Assembly (NCBI GenBank): GCA_965227095.1
Contig: CBDDFL010000001.1
Span: forward strand, 1,178,001-1,242,000
Length of the DNA: 64,000 bases
Source of the DNA: JANQMY01 sp965227095
Lineage (GTDB): Bacteria > Pseudomonadota > Alphaproteobacteria > JANQMY01
Direction: 5' to 3'
Part shown: positions 34,389 through 42,950 of the stretch, one piece after another
Numbering within the stretch: the first letter of the stretch is position 1
How the letters are laid out: each line of letters opens with the position of its first letter
Translations under genes and position numbers: made by a program
Notes under the pieces: generated by a model
Seen by the model: the letters and a program-made list of their open reading frames with translations, nothing else
Told to the model about the DNA's origin: nothing
Database searches by the model: none

Positions 34389-35321
34389 TCACGTTTCCTT
34401 CACGTCTGGTTGGTGGCGTCGAAAAACCTCTTCAAGAAGCCCCCTATTTACTTCGCGCCGAATGAGCAACTCGGTGTTCGTGCGCGCCATCATCAAAAGG
34501 ACGGAAAACAAGCTGATCGAGCCAAGCGACTTCGCGATCTGATAGAACAGTCTGAATGGCCGCTTCGACTTTAGGAGCAATCGCGCTTCCGCCCGCCCGT
34601 CCATGCGGGACCGGCGGCACAACCATTTCGGGTCGAGCCGTTCCGGGTGAATAACGTGATCCACGGGGAAGCGGTCTGAATAGAAAATGCGTTTGTCGAT
34701 TTTGAGGATTGCGTGGGCAAGGGCTGTGTCGATTCCGGATTCGAGATTGGACTTAACGCGCCCAAAATCTTCGTCATAGCCGCCCGCCGCCAACAAGTGC
34801 ATGCGGCGGATCAGCATGTTGGCACCAGAGCAAACAAAACCATCGGACATGTCAAAAGTGCCGTCTAACTGCACAATGGATAAGAAGCGTTCCCAACGCG
34901 GACCAATTGGGGCTGTATGACCCGCCGGCCATCTTGGATCGATCCGTCCTTGAATGATGGCGGTGTCCGCTGTTGACAGGGCGATCGCCTCCAATGCGCC
35001 CTTGATCCAGGTGTCGTGAACGAGTGCATCGTCGTCCAAGGTGGCAACCCAATCGGAATCGGCGTTCTGCACACCAACATTGCGCGCTTTGGCCACGCCG
35101 GGTTGATCCAACGCGATGAACTTGATTGGCGTTTCAGGGTGATTGTTTGTCTGTCTTTGAATGTGTTCTTGAACTTGTTTCAACGCCGAGGCGTCGCTGG
35201 CGCTATCGACCACAACAATCTCCACATCGCTGCTGGCCGCTTGGTTCAACACCGCATCCAGGCACGCGCCCATCAAATCTGCCCTATTGTGAGTGGCAAT
35301 GATGATAGAGAGATCTGGCAA
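34389..35321 (-). CDS. Family 2 glycosyltransferase
   Basis: 310 residues if translation starts at TTG 35321, just ahead of PDLSIIIATHNR. The GT-A fold is clear: nucleotide-sugar segment IIIATHNRADL, VVDSASD, then the metal-binding WVATLDDDALVHD, and later GGYDEDFGRVKSNLESG. The frame stays open upstream to 35672, but those 117 codons are low-complexity Pro/Arg/Thr-rich and cross a strong hairpin, so I treat them as leader. It lies 3 bp from the FAD oxidoreductase, an unexpected partner for phosphonate breakdown. Confidence 0.72.
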   Translation of the reverse strand: MPDLSIIIATHNRADLMGACLDAVLNQAASSDVEIVVVDSASDASALKQVQEHIQRQTNNHPETPIKFIALDQPGVAKARNVGVQNADSDWVATLDDDALVHDTWIKGALEAIALSTADTAIIQGRIDPRWPAGHTAPIGPRWERFLSIVQLDGTFDMSDGFVCSGANMLIRRMHLLAAGGYDEDFGRVKSNLESGIDTALAHAILKIDKRIFYSDRFPVDHVIHPERLDPKWLCRRSRMDGRAEARLLLKSKRPFRLFYQIAKSLGSISLFSVLLMMARTNTELLIRREVNRGLLEEVFRRHQPDVKET

Positions 35322-35558
35322 GGTGCAGGTCCAGGCTGGGGGTTGTTCGCCATAATGGCGAGGGCGGGTCGTTGTACAAGTCGGCACCCGCCATACTAAG
35401 TGGCCTCTATTACAAATGGAACAGGCGCCTGAGCCGCTCGGCCCCAGGTTTTGTGCCCTTAAAGAAGCGGATTTGAGGGCTGGCAGTGTTAACCAGAAGA
35501 CGCGGGTTGGCCCCCTGTGCGATGGGCGCATGGGGTTGATCCAAAATCGGTATGCCCA

Positions 35559-35578
35559 CCCACCCCTAGTGGGGTGGG
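35559..35578 (-). promoter_or_regulatory. GC hairpin in the leader of the phosphonate operon
   Basis: CCCACCCC, loop TAGT, GGGGTGGG: an 8-bp perfect stem within the 350-bp open leader ahead of the glycosyltransferase domain. No U-tract follows on either side. It may be a transcript-stabilising or attenuation element, or simply part of a decayed coding extension. Confidence 0.35.
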
Positions 35579-35735
35579 GCCGCATGGTGTCGCGGCGGTT
35601 TTTTGGCCCCTGCGCCGTGAGGTTGGCAAGTGGCATATGTGGCACCTCGTCAGAGAGTGCCTCCCTTACCAATTATAATAGCATTTTTGGAACGCGATTG
35701 CGATCAGGATAGCCGCGCCAATTTTCAATAGAGCC

Positions 35736-35769
35736 TCAAAAGGGTGTCAACAGGGTCAGACCCTTTTGA
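35736..35769. repeat. REP-like inverted repeat
   Basis: TCAAAAGGGT (35736-35745) and ACCCTTTTGA (35760-35769) are perfectly complementary, with a 14-base loop holding cagggtcag that offers a competing small stem with GACCC. This AAAAGGGT/GGGTCAGACCC type recalls extragenic palindromes found near REP-associated transposases. It follows the stop of a 32-codon frame on the minus strand and could act as its terminator. Confidence 0.45.
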
Positions 35770-35771
35770 AC

Positions 35772-35870
35772 TTATGGCAGGGAAATGAGAGACATCAGCA
35801 CCAAGGCACCCAGCGGCACCAGGCAAAGATAGACGGATTCGGCTCCAAGCCGCTTGACCAACTGATACAT
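35772..35870 (-). CDS. Possible 32-residue single-helix membrane peptide
   Basis: ATG 35870 opens a frame starting MYQLVKRLGAESVYLCLVPL and ending with a hydrophobic run (LGALVLMSLISLP) before TAA. A G-rich stretch lies upstream in place of a clear Shine-Dalgarno. One membrane helix with a basic N-terminus would place the C-terminus outside. The gap of 429 bp around it has no other gene. Length and lack of homology knowledge keep confidence low; a chance frame is possible. Confidence 0.33.
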   Translation of the reverse strand: MYQLVKRLGAESVYLCLVPLGALVLMSLISLP

Positions 35871-36101
35871 CAGATGCCCCCCCGAGCGATGATCAATGTC
35901 TAAACAAACAGCATGGGTATAACCGGGCAGGTCCTAACAAACCGGTCTCGATTTACAGAAAGTTTGACTAAAATTGTCAGCAACGAAGCTGAAAAGGCAG
36001 CGACGACAAATCATCGATGAGTGTGGCACGTGAAAGAGGCTAGGGGCGTTGCTTTGGTGGGGTGTGCCGCATCCGCGACGAATGGGATTTGAAAGAAGTG
36101 C
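35871..36101. other. Intergenic gap before the hybrid kinase stop
   Basis: 231 bp between the possible 32-residue peptide and the 3' end of the hybrid kinase. I see no hairpin with a U-tract and no credible frame. A promoter for the small peptide would lie at its left side, but none was assigned. Confidence 0.35.
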
Positions 36102-38006
36102 TCAGCCGATTTCGTCGAGCAACTCTTGGAGGGCTTTGTCGCTTTCTTCGCTGATTTGAGGAAGTTTCTGGGGCGATGAGGACGATGGGTGTGTGGGTAA
36201 GCTCTTTTGTTGGTGACCTGTGCCGTGGGTCAACCGTCCAATGACGTGTATCAGTTTATGGAAATCGATAGGTTTCGAGACGTATTCGTCCATACCTTCT
36301 GCAAGATACTTTTCGCGGTCGCCGGACATGGCATTGGCGGTGAGCGCCACAATCGGAATGTTGGCCACCGGTCCCGGGAGCGCGCGGATGTGCCGAGTGG
36401 TTGTCGGCCCATCCATTACCGGCATTTGAATGTCCATCAAAATGATGTCGAACTGTTCATCCGCGATGAGACCTAGGGCGCAGTGCCCGTTTTCCGCAAT
36501 GGTTACAGTGAGCCCTGCGGTCTCCAGGAACGTTTGGATTGTGCGCTGATTAATCGGATTGTCCTCCACCACAAGGACGTTGCGCCCTTCAATGTCGAAC
36601 TGATGATCATTTTCGACTTTTACTGCGACCGGCGGTTTTTCCCGACGGACCGTCGGCAGTGTGAATCTTATTCTGGTTCCGACACCGACCGTGCTCTCAA
36701 GTTCGATTTCACCGTCCATTCGCTCGACAAGTTGCTTGCAGATTGCAAGCCCTAATCCGGTGCCGCCATATTTGCGGGTGGTGGTGGCGTCAGCTTGTGT
36801 GAACCGGTCAAACAGAAACGCTTGGGCGTGATCGGGTATGCCGATGCCGGTATCTATAACTTCGACACCAATCTGGAGGGACGTTTCGCTGCTTTCCGAC
36901 CACAGCAAAATATCGACCGCTCCCTGTTCTGTGAACTTGATTGCGTTGGAGACTAAATTGGCCAAAACCTGCCGCATGCGGGTCGGGTCTCCCTCTACCC
37001 ATTGCGGTACATCGTCTGAGACGGAACCCTGCAGAGAAAGCCCTTTGTCTTCAGCGTTTGACGCGTACAAGGCAACAATCTCTGCGATGATACGCCGTGG
37101 GCTCATCGCGACTTTTTCGAAATGAACCTGACCGGCGTCTAATTTCGAAATGTCCAATATGTCGTTTAGAATGGTCATCAAATCGTCAGCAGATGACCTT
37201 GCCGTTTGCGCATAGCTGTCTTGTTTGCCCCCAAGTCCGGATTGAACCAATAGGTCCAGCATGCCCATAATGCCATTCATCGGTGTACGGATTTCATGAC
37301 TCATGGTGGCAAGAAAATTCGACTTGGCGCGGGAGGCTTCTTCAGATTGTACCTTCGCTTCCGTTAGATCATCCAATACTTTTCGGTAAAAGCGCATAAA
37401 GGTTAGGGAAAGGGTGCCGGCAATAAACCCCAATGCTGCCAGTACACTGACAGATACGTGCAGGGCGGACTGGCCCGTGAGGACGGCGGAGGTGTCCACA
37501 TTGTTGGTGAGGCCAAGCCCATACATTCCCAGAATCACGAGGATGTTGAGCGCGGACGTGATCAATGCGAAGCGCTGCTCCAAGAAATAGGCGGCAAAAA
37601 GAGGGATCACTACGAGGACAGGAGCGATTTGAGCGGAGATGCCGCCAACCAAGAATGTTGTTACCCATGTCGCTAGTGCCAACGGCACGCAAAAACAAGC
37701 GCCCGCAATGTTGATTGATCTCGTAAATCTGTACACTAACGGCGATAGAACGCATGGCGTAATAAGCAGGACCGCAAGAGCCGGAGCGAGCATATGATCT
37801 TTGTTGTAATGCAGATGCAGTACAACCAACCCCGTCGCTGCGAGAGCTATGCTTACGCTCAGGATCTGCAATGTCCGGAGTTGCACCTGAACGAATGGAT
37901 CGATATTGGGCGCCTTTTGTGTCATTGGTGATAAAGTATACTGATTGGTCTGATCTAGTTCGCGTTGCCGGAACGCGACCGCCGGATCGCCGAGTTCGAA
38001 TGGCAA
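36102..38006 (-). CDS. Hybrid sensor histidine kinase
   Basis: 634 residues. Five or six membrane helices occupy about 50-215. The phospho-acceptor domain follows, with His in MSHEIRTPMNG (about 238), then an ATPase domain with LVSNAIKFTEQG, DTGIGIP and GGTGLGLAI. A C-terminal receiver has VVEDNPINQ and phospho-Asp in IILMDIQMPVMDG. No periplasmic sensor is evident, so the membrane part likely senses. No output regulator gene lies nearby, so a phosphorelay through a free HPt protein is expected. The start could be ATG 37925 instead. Confidence 0.9.
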   Translation of the reverse strand: MPFELGDPAVAFRQRELDQTNQYTLSPMTQKAPNIDPFVQVQLRTLQILSVSIALAATGLVVLHLHYNKDHMLAPALAVLLITPCVLSPLVYRFTRSINIAGACFCVPLALATWVTTFLVGGISAQIAPVLVVIPLFAAYFLEQRFALITSALNILVILGMYGLGLTNNVDTSAVLTGQSALHVSVSVLAALGFIAGTLSLTFMRFYRKVLDDLTEAKVQSEEASRAKSNFLATMSHEIRTPMNGIMGMLDLLVQSGLGGKQDSYAQTARSSADDLMTILNDILDISKLDAGQVHFEKVAMSPRRIIAEIVALYASNAEDKGLSLQGSVSDDVPQWVEGDPTRMRQVLANLVSNAIKFTEQGAVDILLWSESSETSLQIGVEVIDTGIGIPDHAQAFLFDRFTQADATTTRKYGGTGLGLAICKQLVERMDGEIELESTVGVGTRIRFTLPTVRREKPPVAVKVENDHQFDIEGRNVLVVEDNPINQRTIQTFLETAGLTVTIAENGHCALGLIADEQFDIILMDIQMPVMDGPTTTRHIRALPGPVANIPIVALTANAMSGDREKYLAEGMDEYVSKPIDFHKLIHVIGRLTHGTGHQQKSLPTHPSSSSPQKLPQISEESDKALQELLDEIG

Positions 38007-38413
38007 GGTTGGGTGATGGTGGCGTTAGAGGGGCTGCTGACCGCTTTCCACCTTGGATCTACCAAGAGTGCGCCTTCCGTCAACTTCTGCATAATCCACC
38101 CTGCCGTTCATCACACACGCGTTTTGAAACAAAGGGTGAAGTGTCGTCTAGTCCCATTAAAAAAACGTTTTCCGCTTTCTTTTCGCGGCAAGCTTGTGGA
38201 TGGGTGTTAGTAACATTAATTCGTGTAGAAATTTTTTTCGAGACTGGCTTGTGTGTAGCATCTTAATTCGAGATGCACGCGGATCGGGCCTTGCGTGGTC
38301 GGGTTAAGAGTGCCCTAAGATCTTTGGCCTATACCCGTGCAAGGAAGATGTTGGAAGAATCATCCCTTCAGGTTTCTCGAACGCTTGCCATCTGACGTTG
38401 CCGTAAGCGAGTA
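38007..38413. other. Divergent intergenic region
   Basis: 407 bp between the hybrid kinase (minus) and the PAS membrane protein (plus). A 6-bp palindrome, GCATCT, 7 bases, AGATGC (38258-38276), could be an operator. The rest holds A/T runs around 38155-38190 and no frame I trust. Confidence 0.35.
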
Positions 38414-39034
38414 ATGTGTATGAAGGTTTATGGGAAAAAGATAATAAACTGGCTTTCTGGACAGGGGGTTCTTGCGGGAACCTTTAATCTTCTGCTGTTC
38501 ACGCTCGTCAGCTCACAAATAATAACCTGTACCGCGTATTTTTTTGTGCTCGGATATCTGCCCACACAAACTTTCTTCATTACACCGATTGTTACCATTG
38601 TCATCGCAGCACCTGTTGCCTTGATTGTCATTCAGTTGATCAAGAACCTTATCGACTCCGAAGACAGATACGTTATGGCTGTGGAAGCCATGCATGGCCT
38701 TCTCTGGGAATGGGATCCCAAGAGCCAAAGACTAAAAACATTTCCAGGCAGGTTCGACACCCATGAGCTCGAATCGTTCAGCGCGGATGGGGCCGGCCAT
38801 CGGTTTACCCTTTTGGTGCATCCAGAGGACCGGGATCGATATTTAAACGCGCTCAAAAGCTATTTACGCGGAGACACGCCCTATTATGAGTGTGAATACC
38901 GCATTAAAAACCAAAGGGGTGGGTATTCATGGGTGTCCGACCGGGCGATTGGTAAAAAGCGCCGTGACGGACAGTTCTACAAAATTGTTGGCGCGGTCCA
39001 GATCGCGAGCCGGACCGAGCAATCAGAATGCTAA
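38414..39034 (+). CDS. Membrane protein with a C-terminal PAS domain
   Basis: 206 residues. Two membrane helices (about 20-45 and 52-78) precede a PAS fold-3 domain (about 85-200): LLWEWDPKSQRL, LVHPEDRDRYLNAL, then YECEYRIKNQRGGYSWVSDRA and IVGAVQIAS. PAS domains of this layout normally feed a GGDEF, kinase or HTH domain, but here the protein ends just after PAS and no output fragment follows in the next 149 bp. It may act by partner binding, or be a truncated diguanylate cyclase. ATG 38420 is an alternative start. Confidence 0.75.
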   Translation: MCMKVYGKKIINWLSGQGVLAGTFNLLLFTLVSSQIITCTAYFFVLGYLPTQTFFITPIVTIVIAAPVALIVIQLIKNLIDSEDRYVMAVEAMHGLLWEWDPKSQRLKTFPGRFDTHELESFSADGAGHRFTLLVHPEDRDRYLNALKSYLRGDTPYYECEYRIKNQRGGYSWVSDRAIGKKRRDGQFYKIVGAVQIASRTEQSEC

Positions 39035-39183
39035 ATCAATCTTAGCGGCCATTGGTAGCTAGCCCGCCCGCTTTCTGTATCGGACATTGGTCTTTGGTGC
39101 GGGGTGATGTTGCGCCGACGTTTCGTGAGGTTTGGATTTTGGTTGGCCCGATCGCTGACCAGGGCGCCTTTCGCCGGGCCGGA

Positions 39184-40179
39184 TCAGTCAGCGGCGGTTC
39201 TGGCGTTGCGGTCTTCTTTCGGACTGATGCCGTAACGCCATTTGTAGGACCGGCTGAAATGGGATGCATCGTTAAAGCCCCAGGTGAAAGCAATTTCGGT
39301 GATGGTTTTATCCAACAGGTCTTGGTTCCGAAGCGCTTCGCGGCATTTTTGCAAACGTTGCTCCTTCACCCAATTGGCCACGGTTTGTCCCGTGCCCGCA
39401 AACAAGGAATGCAAATGTCGAACGGATACATTGCATTGATTGGCGATGAGCGTTGTCGTCAAGCCAGGGTTCGACAGGTTGGCCAAAATATAGGACTTTA
39501 TGCGAGCCAAGGCCGCGTCGCGGGATGATTGCGGTGTCGTGCCGGGCGCTTTTCGTTCGTAGATCGCTTCTTCGGTCGCTGCGCAGACAACATTGAGGAA
39601 TGCTTCCTGGATTTCCGGAAAATGCCATTCTGAGATGGCGCCGCCGTCTTCAAGCATTGATCTGAGGAGTGACAGCAAGATCTGGCGGCTGCCACCCGAA
39701 ATTGAAAACACCTCGTTACAATTGTTGTCCAGCAATGGGAGCCGCTCTCTCAGCAAGGGGCCCGGTATGCGGGCATGCATGCTGGAGAAGCGAGATTCCG
39801 GCCGCTGTTCAGCGCCGCATACCACCCCACTAAAGGGACGTCCGGTATGAACAAACGCAAATTGGCCGTGGCCAAACCGTGTGGACCGGCCGCATTGGTC
39901 CATTTGTATTTCTGCATCGATTGGAACATACAAGATAAAGTCGTCCGCGTGATCCGATCTTATGTGGCGATAGGACCGATGAGCGGTTTGTACGCCCGAC
40001 GCGGTGTACCGAAGAATATTGATATTGTTAATCAGTACATTGTTGACGTGAAACTCGAGATTTTCATTCTTGTCTTCGAAGGCGGCGTCGATCGAACAGA
40101 ATGTAAGGTTGAGGCAATCGCGTAAAACATCGACACGTTCATTCACCGATAGTTGGTCTGCTGACCATATCTGTTGCAT
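39184..40179 (-). CDS. AraC-family transcriptional regulator
   Basis: 331 residues. An N-terminal AraC-binding-like sensor domain (about 30-200) precedes the double helix-turn-helix (about 220-325), with GLTTTLIANQCNVSVRHLHSLF and the second signature ITEIAFTWGFNDASHFSRSYK. It is divergent from the TonB-dependent receptor across 377 bp and is the obvious candidate activator of the receptor and catabolic genes that follow. The inducer is unknown. Confidence 0.9.
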   Translation of the reverse strand: MQQIWSADQLSVNERVDVLRDCLNLTFCSIDAAFEDKNENLEFHVNNVLINNINILRYTASGVQTAHRSYRHIRSDHADDFILYVPIDAEIQMDQCGRSTRFGHGQFAFVHTGRPFSGVVCGAEQRPESRFSSMHARIPGPLLRERLPLLDNNCNEVFSISGGSRQILLSLLRSMLEDGGAISEWHFPEIQEAFLNVVCAATEEAIYERKAPGTTPQSSRDAALARIKSYILANLSNPGLTTTLIANQCNVSVRHLHSLFAGTGQTVANWVKEQRLQKCREALRNQDLLDKTITEIAFTWGFNDASHFSRSYKWRYGISPKEDRNARTAAD

Positions 40180-40589
40180 GTCAGAGCCTCTCCCTTTGGG
40201 TTAGGGCGCTTAAACGTTTCCAAGCTTCTTTTCTGGCGAAATTTATAGAACTTTCGACGTTTGTGTCAGTTTTGTCAAATGACTTGTGAGGGGCGGGAAT
40301 GGTATGGGGTCCATGCGGCTTCGTTCCAAAAAGTGTTTAAGACCCATCCATACGACGTGTGATGGTCCGTTTCTCAAGTGCAACCTTGTTCACATTTCAC
40401 CTAGATCCTGTGCACTTTCAGACATGCGCTGGCACGTGAATTGTTGAATATCTCCGTACGGACACCAAGAAAGCGCCATGTTGGTCTGAGCTCAGCGTCA
40501 GGCACAAACGGTATTGCGCCAAAACAAACCAGGCGGTCGCAAACCAAGTAAAGCGCGTGTGTTTAGGGGAAACTTGGGAGGGAAAAACT
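40180..40589. other. Divergent control region of the catabolic island
   Basis: About 410 bp between AraC and receptor starts. An inverted repeat AAGTGCA (40376-40382) and TGCACTT (40411-40417), half-site centres 35 bp apart, is the only clear symmetry and could be an activator site. gggagg precedes the receptor ATG (40590). I see no further coding frame I trust; an unbroken minus frame across 40418-40930 mostly shadows the receptor. Confidence 0.4.
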
Positions 40590-42857
40590 ATGTCAAAATC
40601 TGATGCGTATCCTGTCAGCCGGAAAGATTTACCGCGACGGTGGACGGAAAAACTATCGGCAATCGGTTTAGGGTGTTTGGCGGCAGGCGCCGGATTAACC
40701 ATACCGGCCGTTGCGCAAAATGGGGTGTTTCTGGATGAAATTGTTGTCACGTCCAGAAAAAGAGAAGAATCGTTGCAGCGCGTCCCTGTGTCTGTTTCGG
40801 CGATTGATTCAGCAACCATCGATAGGACGTTTGCTGACAGTATCCAGGACTTGGAAGGGCTGTCACCTAATGTCATCATCGACACGTTCAATGCATTTCC
40901 GAATTCCGCGTCGATTTCGATCCGCGGCATTAGTCATACAGAAATTGAGAAAAGCTTCGATCCGGCAATCGGTGTTGTCGTCGATGGTGTGTTTCTAAAT
41001 TCGAATGCGCAAGCGTTGATCGACAATTTCGATTTGGAGCGGGTCGAAATATTGCGCGGTCCGCAAGGAACGCTGTTTGGGAAAAATACGATCGGGGGCA
41101 CCATCAATGTGGTTCGGAAGCGTCCGGGCGACGAATATGGCGGCAAAATCAGTTACGGCTTCTCCAGTTTCGAACGGCATGATGTGAAAGGTGTTGTTGA
41201 TCTGCCGCTTCATGAAAAAGCTGCCTTCCGCATCGCGGCGAGCTACGCCAATTCCGATGGGCACCAAACCAATACGGCAACCGGGAATAAAATCGGGGGC
41301 GTTGATACCGCATCGGTTCGTGTGGCGGCCTTGTTCAGACCAACGGACGATCTCGAAGCCTATTTGAATTTTGACTATATTCGCGATCGCCCAGACATTT
41401 TTGGTCTGCGCAATGCAAACTTGCCAACCCAGTTTTTTTCAATTCCCATGCTTGGCGGGGCTGTCCCGACTTTCCCGGGATATCCGGCTGACACAGGCCC
41501 ATTGGATGAATTTCGAACGGACCTTGAAGATACCGACACCGAATACGACACTCGCGGTATTTCGCTTGAGTTAAATTGGAGCCCGGGCGACTTTACGATC
41601 ACGTCGATTTCGGCCTATCGCTGGGTTGACGAAGACGTTTTCAGCGATTTCGATGCGGAAGCGGTTGCGGCGTTTAACTCTCGCCGCGAACAGGAACACA
41701 ATCAATTTTCGCAAGAACTTCGGTTCACGTCCGAATGGTCAGATCGGTACGATTTTGTTGCCGGCCTATACTATTTCTGGAACGATTACGAACTGAATCA
41801 AACCATCGACATCTTGACGGATTTCCTAAGTTGCGGCGCGCTGCCGGGAGCATTCGCGTCCTTTGGTTGTGCGAATGTTGGGGGTGCGGCTCAGACCACA
41901 AACTCCTACGCCGTGTTCGCTCAAGGAAATGCTCATATTACTGATGAGTTAAGGGTGACGGTTGGCGGCCGTTATACGTATGAAGAAAAGGACTTCTTCT
42001 CAAGTCCCATCGTCTTTCCGAGGGGGGCGCTCGGAACGGCGTCTGATTCCGATAGCTGGTCCAATTTCACACCGCGTGTGGGGCTTGATTATCAAGTGAC
42101 AGACAGTGTTTTTGCCTATGCAAGTTTCGCAAAAGGCTTCAAAAGTGGTGGCTATAACGGCCGCGCTGGTACCGTAACGTCAATTGGTCCCTATGATGAT
42201 GAATCCATCACCACTTACGAAGCGGGTCTTAAGACGGAATGGTTCGAAAACCGCCTTCGGTTGAACGTTGCGGGTTTCTACAACAAGTACGACGATCTGC
42301 AGGTGGAATTGGTGCGTGCGGTCTCGGGTGGCACCGGTCAAGAAACCGTCGTGACCAATGCGGCATCGGCTAAGACCTACGGCTTTGAAGGCGAATTCGT
42401 CGCGCTGGTCACCGAATATTTGACGCTGTCGGGAACGCTCGGTGTCTTGGAGGCTAAATATGATGACTTCATGGCGGATATCGGCCTTGGCGGTGTGACC
42501 GACAATAGCGGGCTAGAGCTTAGAAAGGCGCCCGAACTCCAGTACAGCATCGGCGCCAGTTATGCCCAGCCGGTTGGGAATTTGGGCACTGTGCTGGCAG
42601 ATGTGCGGTGGAGTTGGTCCGACGACCTCGAAACCACAACTCAAAACCTTGCGATCGGCAAGCGTGAAAGCGTTGGCAATTTGACCGCAGCGCTGACGTA
42701 CCAAAGCCCGGACGAAGCCTGGTCACTATCGGTATTCGGACGGAATTTGACGGATGAAGAGTACGTCATGGACGCTTTGTCCGCCGGGTCGACGCTTGCG
42801 TTTCAATCGATCAGCTTGCCGCGCGTCATCGGCGGCAAGGTTGAGGTTTCCTTTTAA
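40590..42857 (+). CDS. TonB-dependent outer-membrane receptor
   Basis: 755 residues from ATG 40590, preceded by gggagg; an upstream in-frame start at 40557 adds 11 residues. A signal peptide ends near AVAQ, then a TonB-box-like segment DEIVVTSRKREE leads into the plug (about 55-165, with SIRGISHTEIEKSFDPAIG and LRGPQGTLFGKNTIGG). The remainder is a 22-strand barrel ending VEVSF with a C-terminal Phe. This subtype commonly imports organic substrates such as sugars, lipids or aromatics rather than siderophores. A terminator separates it from the ligase. Confidence 0.92.
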   Translation: MSKSDAYPVSRKDLPRRWTEKLSAIGLGCLAAGAGLTIPAVAQNGVFLDEIVVTSRKREESLQRVPVSVSAIDSATIDRTFADSIQDLEGLSPNVIIDTFNAFPNSASISIRGISHTEIEKSFDPAIGVVVDGVFLNSNAQALIDNFDLERVEILRGPQGTLFGKNTIGGTINVVRKRPGDEYGGKISYGFSSFERHDVKGVVDLPLHEKAAFRIAASYANSDGHQTNTATGNKIGGVDTASVRVAALFRPTDDLEAYLNFDYIRDRPDIFGLRNANLPTQFFSIPMLGGAVPTFPGYPADTGPLDEFRTDLEDTDTEYDTRGISLELNWSPGDFTITSISAYRWVDEDVFSDFDAEAVAAFNSRREQEHNQFSQELRFTSEWSDRYDFVAGLYYFWNDYELNQTIDILTDFLSCGALPGAFASFGCANVGGAAQTTNSYAVFAQGNAHITDELRVTVGGRYTYEEKDFFSSPIVFPRGALGTASDSDSWSNFTPRVGLDYQVTDSVFAYASFAKGFKSGGYNGRAGTVTSIGPYDDESITTYEAGLKTEWFENRLRLNVAGFYNKYDDLQVELVRAVSGGTGQETVVTNAASAKTYGFEGEFVALVTEYLTLSGTLGVLEAKYDDFMADIGLGGVTDNSGLELRKAPELQYSIGASYAQPVGNLGTVLADVRWSWSDDLETTTQNLAIGKRESVGNLTAALTYQSPDEAWSLSVFGRNLTDEEYVMDALSAGSTLAFQSISLPRVIGGKVEVSF

Positions 42858-42892
42858 GGCGCTTGAGGTGCCTGTCTTCCTCCCAACTGTAA

Positions 42893-42929
42893 CGGTACGG
42901 GTCGGGATTTCCGGCCCGTACCGCTTTTT
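42893..42929 (+). terminator. Intrinsic terminator after the TonB-dependent receptor
   Basis: CGGTACGGG and CCCGTACCG form a 9-bp stem around a 13-base loop, followed by CTTTTT on the plus strand. It lies 35 bp past the receptor stop and 21 bp before the ligase start, so it would reduce readthrough and let receptor and enzyme levels differ. Confidence 0.8.
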
Positions 42930-42950
42930 GGGTGAATTGGGAGAACTCGA

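Noticed and set aside
40418..40930. A minus frame across the receptor start.
   Set aside because: Most of it lies opposite the receptor signal peptide and plug; no family likeness.
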